Assembly (NCBI GenBank): GCA_902792815.1
Contig: CADBAY010000006.1
Coordinates: 53,250 to 117,249 of the forward strand
Direction: 5' to 3'
From: an uncultured Bacteroidia bacterium
Lineage (GTDB): Bacteria; Bacteroidota; Bacteroidia; Bacteroidales; UBA932
DNA length: 64,000 nt
This document shows, in pieces, positions 1-7,263 of this stretch (its first letter is position 1; each line of letters begins with the position of its first letter). A program made the translations under genes and the position numbers. Under the pieces are notes generated by a model. The model ran no database searches, was not told the origin of the DNA, and saw nothing but the letters and a program-made list of their open reading frames with translations.

Positions 1-16
1 TCCCCGCGCTTGACTA

Positions 17-301
17 ATGGATGTTAAATCGCCTCGTAAGCTGTCGGCGGGGAGCGTTGCGGCTCTGGTGGTTGGGACGGTAGTGCTGGGCGCGGCCGTG
101 TATATAATGGTCCACGGCCTCGGCCTCAACCCCGACCTTGACTTCGGCGCCGGCGCCTATTACTACGCCGACATTCCCGACTACCAGAACACCCTTAACT
201 GGGATACATTCACCGCCCGCCTGCCCTTCTGGGTGTACGTCCTGCTGTTCCTCGGCTGGGGCGCCCTCATGTGGCGCCTGTGTAAGCGGCTGGATAGATA
301 A
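17..301 (+). CDS. small two-helix membrane protein, function unknown
   Basis: The 94-residue product has two hydrophobic segments (about residues 11-34 and 70-88) separated by a polar stretch rich in Tyr, Asp and Asn, so it is probably an inner-membrane protein with a short extracytoplasmic loop. I do not recognise the family. The ATG overlaps a TAA in another frame (TAATG), the arrangement seen when genes are translationally coupled, so the gene is probably the last member of an operon entering from the left edge. A strong terminator-like hairpin follows at 324-369, which supports this being the operon end. Confidence 0.6.
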   Translation: MDVKSPRKLSAGSVAALVVGTVVLGAAVYIMVHGLGLNPDLDFGAGAYYYADIPDYQNTLNWDTFTARLPFWVYVLLFLGWGALMWRLCKRLDR

Positions 302-323
302 GAATCGTAAAATATTTTTAAAG

Positions 324-369
324 AATCCGCAAAATCTGCTTCAGGCCGTTGCCTGGAGCGGATTTTTGC
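324..369 (+). terminator. rho-independent terminator after the first small gene
   Basis: Outer stem AATCCGC (324-330) pairs with GCGGATT (358-364). An inner stem CAGGC/GCCTG lies at 342-355. A T-rich run TTTTTGCTTT follows. It lies 23 bases after the stop of the small membrane protein. Confidence 0.7.
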
Positions 370-401
370 TTTAGTTTTGGGTCGGTCATCAGGCCGCCCT
401 G

Positions 402-470
402 CCGTTTGGTGGTTCTGCCTGGTGCGGGCAAACAGCATTATCGGCTGTTTTTGCTGTTTGCCTAAACATA
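402..470 (+). repeat. REP-like palindrome upstream of RAYT 1
   Basis: It begins with CGTTTGGTGGTT and then holds a perfect 11-bp inverted repeat, GGCAAACAGCA (427-437) against TGCTGTTTGCC (452-462). The CGTTTGGTGGTT start, the GTGCGG and the GCTGTTTGCC segments recur in the same order downstream of the transposase (1349-1436). Matching palindromes on both sides of a RAYT gene are the expected arrangement for its cognate REP sequences. Confidence 0.7.
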
Positions 471-491
471 ATATAACCAGCAAAAGACACT

Positions 492-1346
492 ATGAGATTC
501 TTTTTTATTACAACCGATCACCTTGAAAGCAAGATTTGGTTCAGAGACAAATCGGACTATGTTGTGGGGATGAATTATGTTGCCGTCATTTCGTTCGCCA
601 AAAAGATAAAAGTAATAACGTTTATCTTGATGTCCAATCATGTTCATTTTTTGCTTCAGTGCACCAAAGAGGAGGCACGAGAGTTTATCTCGGCCTTTAA
701 AGCGTTATACGGTAAATACTACTGCCAAAAATATGGAACCAAGCGGTTTATGTGCCGTAATAAAATAGATATCAGAGAAATAACATTTGAGAACGAAGCC
801 CTGGAAAGAGTGGTTGCATATATACAAATGAATAGCGTTGCGGCCAGGATAAGTTTGGAGGCGGGCGGATATAAATGGGGAACCGGAGCCTGTTTCTTCA
901 ACGACAACCGGCCTTTGGGAAAGCGCCTCGGGGACTTTTCCCGCCGCTCGCAGATACGATTGCTGAAAAGCAATGTGAAATTACCACAGGACTGGCGAAT
1001 AAGCGAAGACGGCTATGTCTTGCCGGAATCGTATGTATGCATAGAGTTTGTGCAGAGGCTTTTCAAAACGCCTTCAAGAATGATGTATTTCTTGCATAAT
1101 TCTTCTAAAGCCAAGTTGGTATTGGGAAAGGTAGCGCCATCATTCAAAGATGAAATCGTTCTGGAGGTGGCAAAAGATTTATGCCGCACTCTATATTTTA
1201 AAAAGACCTTCACATATTTAACCGAAGAAGAACTGACAGACTTGGTAAAGCAACTAAGCCGCCGCTTAAGTGCCGATGCCCATCAAATATGCCGGGTTCT
1301 GGGCCTGTCATATGTGGAAGTTACCCGCCTGCTTGACAGAGTATAA
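492..1346 (+). CDS. REP-associated tyrosine transposase (RAYT 1, Y1/HUH family)
   Basis: The 284-residue protein has the Y1 (IS200/TnpA-REP) fold signatures: the HUH metal-binding motif SNHVHFLL (His50, His52) and the presumed catalytic Tyr110 in RVVAYIQMNSVA. RAYTs are single-copy, usually non-self-mobile endonucleases that recognise REP palindromes. Here matching palindromes lie immediately upstream and 3 nt downstream of the gene. The C-terminal third carries a helix-turn-helix-like segment (DAHQICRVLGLSYVEVTRLL). A paralogue with the same motifs lies at 32713-33570 on the other strand. AT content is higher than in the neighbours, which suggests horizontal acquisition. The reading frame is intact. 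Confidence 0.9.
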   Translation: MRFFFITTDHLESKIWFRDKSDYVVGMNYVAVISFAKKIKVITFILMSNHVHFLLQCTKEEAREFISAFKALYGKYYCQKYGTKRFMCRNKIDIREITFENEALERVVAYIQMNSVAARISLEAGGYKWGTGACFFNDNRPLGKRLGDFSRRSQIRLLKSNVKLPQDWRISEDGYVLPESYVCIEFVQRLFKTPSRMMYFLHNSSKAKLVLGKVAPSFKDEIVLEVAKDLCRTLYFKKTFTYLTEEELTDLVKQLSRRLSADAHQICRVLGLSYVEVTRLLDRV

Positions 1347-1348
1347 AC

Positions 1349-1436
1349 GTCGTTTGGTGGTTGTCTAATGTGCGGCCAAACGTCAAAATGGGCCCCAAAT
1401 GCTGTTTGCCCACACATCTTCAAACCACTTAACGAC
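1349..1436 (+). repeat. REP-like long inverted repeat downstream of RAYT 1
   Basis: The left arm starts GTCGTTTGGTGGTTGTC at 1349. The right arm (1404-1436) ends CTTCAAACCACTTAACGAC and is its imperfect reverse complement over about 32 nt. The left half is a direct match to the repeat upstream of RAYT 1. It also separates the transposase from the mutS promoter. Confidence 0.7.
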
Positions 1437-1468
1437 ACCGTAGTTGCCGGGCGGGCGCCTTTCCGCGG

Positions 1469-1501
1469 TTTTGCCAAATTCGGCAAAAATCGCTATATTT
1501 G
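1469..1501 (+). promoter_or_regulatory. mutS promoter, with palindrome over the -33 box
   Basis: The -33 element TTTTG is at 1469-1473, followed by a 20-nt spacer and the -7 element TATATTTG at 1494-1501. TTTTGCC and GGCAAAA (1469-1475 and 1482-1488) form a perfect 7-bp inverted repeat around a 6-nt centre, covering the -33 box and part of the spacer. The -7 box ends 6 nt before the ATG, so transcription is expected to begin at or next to the start codon. Confidence 0.65.
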
Positions 1502-1507
1502 AAAGCT

Positions 1508-4117
1508 ATGGCAAAATCAGCGGAAGATACCCCACTGCTTAAGCAGTACTTCTCTATAAAGGCGCAACATCCCGAGGCCCTGCTGCTCTATCGCGTCGGG
1601 GATTTCTACGAGTGTTACTCCGACGATGCGGTAACCCTCAGCAAGGTGCTGGGAATCGTGCTTACTCGCCGCTCCAACGGCGACAAAGGGGACACGCCCA
1701 TGGCCGGCTTCCCCCATCACGCCATCGACACCTATCTTCCCAAACTCGTCCGCGCCGGCTTCAAAGTAGCCATCTGCGACCAGCTCGAAGACCCTAAACT
1801 ATCCCAATCAAAACTTGTCAAAAGGGGAGTCACCGAGATCCTCACTCCCGGCGTAGCCTTCGGCGAAACCATGCTCGAGGGCAAGGAACACAACTGGCTC
1901 GCCGGCCTGAACTTCGACGGTCCGGAGTGCGGAGCCGCCTTCCTGGACGCCTCTACCGGCACTTTCAAAGTGGCCCAGGGCAGCCCCGAATACATTGCCA
2001 CCCTCCTTTACAGTTTCCGTCCCAAGGAGCTCGTGGTTCAGCGCGATATCTACCGCAAGGTCAAAGAGCGCTTCCCCGACTTTTACATAACTTCCCTTGA
2101 CGAATGGGCGTTCGTGCAGGACGCCGCCACCGAAAAGCTCTGCCGCCAGATGGGCACCCAGAGCCTAAAAGGCTTTGCCATCGACCGCTATCCCCTGGCC
2201 GTGCAGGCCGCCGGCGCCCTCATTTATTATCTCGAACAAACCCACCACGAAGGCCTCAAGAACATCTGCAGCATAGGACGCATCGACGAAGGCAGCTTTG
2301 TGTGGATGGACCGCTTCACCTTCCGTAACCTAGAGATTTTTCAGTCCAACGCAGGGGTGGAAGGCACAAGCCTGGTGGACGTTCTGGACCGCTGCTCTTC
2401 CCCCATGGGAAGCCGCCTGCTGCGTGAATGGCTCTCGCTCCCCATAATCGATATCCAGGCCCTGAACGGCCGCTACGATGTGGTACAGTTCTTCTTTGAC
2501 AACGAAGAGGCCCTGCAGGATGTCCGCACCCGCATCGGCGATATCGGCGACCTGGACCGCATAACGGCACGCGCCGCCACGGGTAAGATCAACCCGCGCG
2601 AGATGATGCAGCTTGCCCGTTCGCTCTCCCAGATGACCCCGGTCCGCACCATCTGCGACGGCACCGGTATCCCCGCCCTGGACAAGCTCGCCAAGGGCAT
2701 CAAAGATACCGATCCCCTGCTGGAGCGCATCCGCAGCACCATGGCTGAAAATCCTGCCGTGCAGCTGGGCAAGGGCGACGTCATCGCCGCCGGCGTAAAC
2801 AAAGAGCTGGACGAGCTGCGCGCCATATCGCGCGGCGGCAAAGAATACCTCCTGCAGATGCAGCAGAGGGAGATAGAACGCACCGGCATCAGCTCTCTTA
2901 AGATAGGCTACAACAACGTATTCGGCTATTACATAGAGGTACGCAACACTTTCCGCGACCAGGTTCCTCCCGAATGGATACGCAAGCAGACCCTTGTGTC
3001 GGCTGAGCGATACATTACCGAGGAACTCAAGGAGTACGAGAGCCGCATCCTCACCGCCGAGGATTCCATCTACGCCCTTGAATCGCAACTCTACGCCAGG
3101 CTCGTCTCCGACATCCAGAAGCGCATCAAGGACATCCAGGCCAACTGCCGCATCATATCAACCCTCGACGTGCTCCAGGGCTTCGCGCTCCAGGCCATCG
3201 AGAAGAGCTACTGCCGCCCGGTGATGGACAAGAGTCTCTCGTTCGACATAAAGGCGGGCCGCCATCCGGTTATCGAAACCATGATGGGCCCGGGCGAGGA
3301 GTACGTTCCCAACGACATTTCGATGGACAGCCGCCGCGAGCAGATAATGGTGCTCACGGGACCCAATATGGCCGGTAAATCGGCCCTGCTGCGCCAGACG
3401 GCCCTTATAGTGCTTATGGCCCAGTGCGGATCTTGGGTGCCGGCGCGGGAGGCCCGCATAGGCGTATTCGATAAAATCTTCACACGCGTTGGCGCCACCG
3501 ACAATATCTCACGGGGCGAGTCCACGTTCATGGTGGAGATGCTGGAGACGTCGATGATCATGCACAATCTTTCCGAGCGTTCGCTGGTGCTGATGGACGA
3601 GATCGGCCGCGGTACATCCACCTACGACGGCATGTCAATAGCCCGCGCCCTCATAGAGTATGTACACGAAAAAGGGCATGGCGCCAAGACTCTCTTCGCC
3701 ACTCATTACCATGAGCTCAACGACATGGAAAACCGCTTCCCGCGCGTGCATAACTGGCATATTGCCGTAAAGGAAGAGGGGCACGACGTAGTGTTCCTGC
3801 GCAAGCTCGAGAGGGGAGGCGTGGCCCACAGCTTCGGTATCCACGTGGCCCGTATGGCCGGAATGCCGCAGGAGGTCATACACTCCGCCGAGAGGACTCT
3901 GCGCGAGCTTGAAAGGCGCGAAAAAACTTCTGACGCCCTGTCCAAAGACACCGCCGAGGACGGCAGCGTGCAGCTTTCTTTCTTCCAGCTTGACGACCCC
4001 ACGCTCAGCTCCGTCAAAGAACAGCTCGAGAAGGCCGACCTCGACAACATGACCCCCCTCCAGGCCTTCGACCTCCTGCGAAAACTAAAGGAGGAAGTGG
4101 GGGCCGCCCAAAATTGA
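1508..4117 (+). CDS. mutS: DNA mismatch repair protein MutS
   Basis: The 869-residue protein recognises mismatches and small loops and starts methyl-independent repair with MutL. The N-terminal mismatch-wedge motif is present as GDFYECY (Phe33, Glu35). The ATPase has Walker A GPNMAGKS near residue 620, and DEIGRGTSTYDG (Walker B and signature) near residue 700. It ends with the usual C-terminal dimerisation tail. I chose ATG 1508 over the in-frame TTG at 1499 because that TTG is part of the -7 promoter box. The gene heads a long co-directional cluster; the next gene starts 7 nt after its stop. Confidence 0.97.
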   Translation: MAKSAEDTPLLKQYFSIKAQHPEALLLYRVGDFYECYSDDAVTLSKVLGIVLTRRSNGDKGDTPMAGFPHHAIDTYLPKLVRAGFKVAICDQLEDPKLSQSKLVKRGVTEILTPGVAFGETMLEGKEHNWLAGLNFDGPECGAAFLDASTGTFKVAQGSPEYIATLLYSFRPKELVVQRDIYRKVKERFPDFYITSLDEWAFVQDAATEKLCRQMGTQSLKGFAIDRYPLAVQAAGALIYYLEQTHHEGLKNICSIGRIDEGSFVWMDRFTFRNLEIFQSNAGVEGTSLVDVLDRCSSPMGSRLLREWLSLPIIDIQALNGRYDVVQFFFDNEEALQDVRTRIGDIGDLDRITARAATGKINPREMMQLARSLSQMTPVRTICDGTGIPALDKLAKGIKDTDPLLERIRSTMAENPAVQLGKGDVIAAGVNKELDELRAISRGGKEYLLQMQQREIERTGISSLKIGYNNVFGYYIEVRNTFRDQVPPEWIRKQTLVSAERYITEELKEYESRILTAEDSIYALESQLYARLVSDIQKRIKDIQANCRIISTLDVLQGFALQAIEKSYCRPVMDKSLSFDIKAGRHPVIETMMGPGEEYVPNDISMDSRREQIMVLTGPNMAGKSALLRQTALIVLMAQCGSWVPAREARIGVFDKIFTRVGATDNISRGESTFMVEMLETSMIMHNLSERSLVLMDEIGRGTSTYDGMSIARALIEYVHEKGHGAKTLFATHYHELNDMENRFPRVHNWHIAVKEEGHDVVFLRKLERGGVAHSFGIHVARMAGMPQEVIHSAERTLRELERREKTSDALSKDTAEDGSVQLSFFQLDDPTLSSVKEQLEKADLDNMTPLQAFDLLRKLKEEVGAAQN

Positions 4118-4124
4118 TAGCACC

Positions 4125-5396
4125 ATGAGACGAATTCTTGCTCTATGCGCCCTGGCGCTCTGTCTGCTGCCCGCCGCCGGACAGAACTGGACCCACGACC
4201 CCGCCCTTGAGGCCGCCCTCAAGGAAGATATACTCCGCGCAGGCAACAACAACTACACCTACCATCACGGCGACTTGCGTGACACGCCTCCGCCGGCAGG
4301 TTATAAGCCATTCTACATCAGCCATTACTCCCGTCACGGAAGCCGTCACACCTGGGGAAGCGACTACTATGTCCTTATCCTGGACGTGCTGCACAAGGCC
4401 GACAGCCTGGGCATATTGAGCGACGGTGGACGCGCCGCCTTGGAAGAGACGCAGCAGGTGTTCGATGCTTGGGGCGGAATGGACGCCCGGCTTTCGCAGC
4501 GCGGTGTAAGGGAGCACTCAGGTATTGGAGCGAGGATGGTAAAACGCTTCCCCGCAGTGTTCCGCGGGAGCCCCGAGATCCGCGCCATCGCCAGCGTATC
4601 GCAGCGCTGCATCATCAGCATGAACGCTTTTACCACGGCCGTATCGGCGGCGCGCCCCAAGACGCGGTGGTATCTCGATACGGGCGAGGCCCTTATGGAA
4701 TATATAGGCGCCACGGGCCACAAACTGCCCATCTGCAAGGAGCTGGCCGTGCCTATGAAGGAGCATCTCTGGGACGCTCCGTGCGACAGCACCTATATCC
4801 TTGGCTCCTTGTTCACCGATGCGGCCGCGGCCCGTGGGCTTATCACGGATCTTGCCCGCTTCAACAAGGCCCTCTACCGCACCGCCACCATAGCGCCCTG
4901 CTGGGACATAGAGGAACGCATCCTGCCGCTTATGCAGTTTGAGTACCTCTACCGCTACTGCGCTTATGAGGCAAGTTCCCAGTACGCCAATTACGGCAGC
5001 GTTGAGGAAATCGATCCCCAGCGGCTTGATTCGGCCCATCAGCTGGTGGACGATATAGTGGCCAAGGCCGACGAGGCCATAGCGGGCGGCAAATATGCGG
5101 TGGACCTTCGTTTCGGGCACGATTATCCTCTCCTCACGCTCGTCTCATACCTTGGCGTTGAGGGGCCCGGCAGCCGCATGCCGTTCAGCGAGATTGCCTC
5201 GCGCTGGTGGTGCTGGCGCGAGCTGTGCATGGGATCCAACCTTCAGATGATATTCTACCGCAACCGGGCCGGCTGCGTGCTGGTGAAGTTCCTTTACCAG
5301 GAGCAGGAGAGGAGCCTGAGGAACCTCCAGAGCGTGAGCGGACCTTACTATGACTGGGAGACTGTAAAGGCAAACATTCAGGGTTACAGGCGATGA
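4125..5396 (+). CDS. secreted histidine-type phosphatase
   Basis: The 423-residue protein has a signal peptide (hydrophobic core LALCALALCLLPAAG), so it should be periplasmic or surface-exposed. The catalytic RHGSR of the histidine acid phosphatase superfamily (phytase/MINPP-like) is at residues 70-74, and the acid/base HD dipeptide is in RFGHDYPLL near residue 332. Family members hydrolyse phosphomonoesters such as inositol phosphates; the actual substrate here is unknown. It overlaps the next gene by 4 nt (ATGA). Confidence 0.85.
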   Translation: MRRILALCALALCLLPAAGQNWTHDPALEAALKEDILRAGNNNYTYHHGDLRDTPPPAGYKPFYISHYSRHGSRHTWGSDYYVLILDVLHKADSLGILSDGGRAALEETQQVFDAWGGMDARLSQRGVREHSGIGARMVKRFPAVFRGSPEIRAIASVSQRCIISMNAFTTAVSAARPKTRWYLDTGEALMEYIGATGHKLPICKELAVPMKEHLWDAPCDSTYILGSLFTDAAAARGLITDLARFNKALYRTATIAPCWDIEERILPLMQFEYLYRYCAYEASSQYANYGSVEEIDPQRLDSAHQLVDDIVAKADEAIAGGKYAVDLRFGHDYPLLTLVSYLGVEGPGSRMPFSEIASRWWCWRELCMGSNLQMIFYRNRAGCVLVKFLYQEQERSLRNLQSVSGPYYDWETVKANIQGYRR

Positions 5397-6673
5397 AGAA
5401 AGTTTTGATAATCAGTTACTACTGGCCTCCTACCGGGGGCAGCGGAGTGCAGCGCTGGGTCAAGTTCACCAAGTATCTGCGCGAGTTCGGCTGGGAGCCT
5501 GTGATCTACACCCCCGAGAATCCCGAGCAGCTGGCCGTGGACGAGAGTCTGCTGGAAGAGATTCCCGCCGGCGTTACCGTGCTCAAGCGCCACATCACCG
5601 AGCCATACGCTATCTATCATAAATTCTTCGGCGCTTCCGACAAAGGTGCCGGAGTGAATCCGCTCAACCAGCAGAAGAAGACCTTCAAGCAGCGCCTGGT
5701 GGTGGGCCTGAGGGGCAATCTGTTCGTTCCCGATCCGCGTGCCGGATGGGTTGGCCCGAGTGTGAGGTATCTGCGTAAATATCTGAAAGAGAATCCTGTA
5801 GATGCAGTGGTCACTACCGGTCCGCCCCATTCGATGCATCTGATAGGTATGCGCTTGAAGCGCCTTACGGGAGTGAGGTGGATTGCCGACTTCCGTGACC
5901 CTTGGACGGAGATGCATTACTTCAAGCACATGGGACTGCTGCCCTGGACGGCGGCGGAACACAGGAGGATGGAGCAGAAAGTGCTCGAGAGCGCCGATGC
6001 CGTAATAGCCGTGTCGGCGCCCGTACGTGACGACTTCCAAGCCCGTACCGCTACGCCGGTGCACCTGATTACCAACGGCTTTGACGAATGCGACTTCGCC
6101 GCGTTCCCCAATCCCCTGCCGCGCAACGAGTTCAGCCTTGTGCATACCGGCCTTTTTGCTTCCGACGGCAACCCGCTGCGCCTTTGGGATGTGCTCTCTG
6201 GCAAATGTGCCGCCGACCGCTCCTTTAAGGAGCAGCTGCGCATACGCCTCGCCGGCAAGACCGACACCGAAATTCTTGAGGCGCTCCGCATAAGGGGCCT
6301 CTCGGACAACGTGGAGAACCTTGGCTACCTGCCTCACAATCAGACTACTGCGCTGCAGCAGTCGGCATCCGTGCTGTTGCTTCCGCTGCGTGACGAGCCG
6401 GAGTATGCCAAGGCCCTTCCGGGCAAGATATTCGAGTATATGGCAGCCCGCCGTCCTGTGCTCGGCATAGGGCAGGAAGGGGGCGCCGCCGCGCGCATGC
6501 TCTCCGAAACCGGTTCCGGAGTAATGTACGGCTGGGACAAGGTTGAGCCGCTTGAAAACTATATCCAGGCCGCCTGGGAGAAGCATCTCGCGGGCGAAGA
6601 AGAACCTCTCCGTGGGGACGTTTCACAGTATTCCCGCAGGGCTCTCACCGAAAAACTATCCAAAGTGCTATGA
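5393..6673 (+). CDS. glycosyltransferase, family 4-like (GT-B fold)
   Basis: The 426-residue protein has the Gly-rich N-terminal donor-fold start YYWPPTGGSGVQRWVKF, typical of Bacteroidetes family-4 glycosyltransferases. A C-terminal nucleotide-sugar domain contains EYAKALPGKIFEYMAARRPVLGIG, the usual donor-binding region. No membrane segment is evident, so it should be cytoplasmic or peripheral. The sugar donor and acceptor cannot be read from the sequence. It overlaps both neighbours by 4 nt. Confidence 0.85.
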   Translation: MKKVLIISYYWPPTGGSGVQRWVKFTKYLREFGWEPVIYTPENPEQLAVDESLLEEIPAGVTVLKRHITEPYAIYHKFFGASDKGAGVNPLNQQKKTFKQRLVVGLRGNLFVPDPRAGWVGPSVRYLRKYLKENPVDAVVTTGPPHSMHLIGMRLKRLTGVRWIADFRDPWTEMHYFKHMGLLPWTAAEHRRMEQKVLESADAVIAVSAPVRDDFQARTATPVHLITNGFDECDFAAFPNPLPRNEFSLVHTGLFASDGNPLRLWDVLSGKCAADRSFKEQLRIRLAGKTDTEILEALRIRGLSDNVENLGYLPHNQTTALQQSASVLLLPLRDEPEYAKALPGKIFEYMAARRPVLGIGQEGGAAARMLSETGSGVMYGWDKVEPLENYIQAAWEKHLAGEEEPLRGDVSQYSRRALTEKLSKVL

Positions 6674-7257
6674 GTTCGGTTTCGGCAATTTCGGCTTTCC
6701 GTTGCTCCCGCTGCGGCAGGGAGTATGAGGCCCTCGTTTACAGGATGATTGACGCTGAGGCGGAACCATCTCTGAAGGAGAGGGTCAAAGACGGCAGCCT
6801 GTTCGTGCGCGAGTGCCCTTCCTGCGGATGCAAGGAGCTTATTTTAAGCCCGGTTATTTACCGTGATTCCCACCTGCTGCTGTGCCTTTCGGACCGTCCC
6901 ATTGCGGTTGAGGGCCTGGAGGGCGTTCAGGGGCGGCTGGTTTCCGACGTGGGTTCGCTCATCGAAAAGGTAAAGGTTTTCGATGCGGGCCTTGACGATG
7001 TGCCGCTGGAGATTTGCAAGTACGTTACCCGTCAGGAATTAGGCAAGAGAGTCGATCTGAAATTCCTGCGCCTTGAGGGGGCAGACCACGATATCATATT
7101 CACTTATCCCGAGGGAGGGCAGATGCAACTGCTGAGCGTAGGCTTCAATGTGTACGAAGATTGCTGCGCAATAGTGGGGCGGAACCCTTCTTTGACAGCG
7201 GGCCTCCAGGGGCTTGTGAAGATCGACCGCGAGTGGGTGGAACAATTTATTGCTTAG
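6670..7257 (+). CDS. CpXC-domain protein
   Basis: The 195-residue protein has two N-terminal Cys pairs, CSRC and CPSCGCKE (residues about 12-15 and 40-45), the pattern of the CpXC zinc-ribbon-like family. The family has no established function. The rest is a mixed alpha/beta region without recognisable catalytic motif. Translational coupling to the glycosyltransferase (4-nt overlap) is clear. Confidence 0.7.
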   Translation: MSSVSAISAFRCSRCGREYEALVYRMIDAEAEPSLKERVKDGSLFVRECPSCGCKELILSPVIYRDSHLLLCLSDRPIAVEGLEGVQGRLVSDVGSLIEKVKVFDAGLDDVPLEICKYVTRQELGKRVDLKFLRLEGADHDIIFTYPEGGQMQLLSVGFNVYEDCCAIVGRNPSLTAGLQGLVKIDREWVEQFIA

Positions 7258-7263
7258 AGCGTT

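Noticed and set aside
1499-1507. TTG start for mutS adding three residues
   Set aside because: That TTG is part of the TATATTTG -7 promoter box; the ATG at 1508 fits the family N-terminus.
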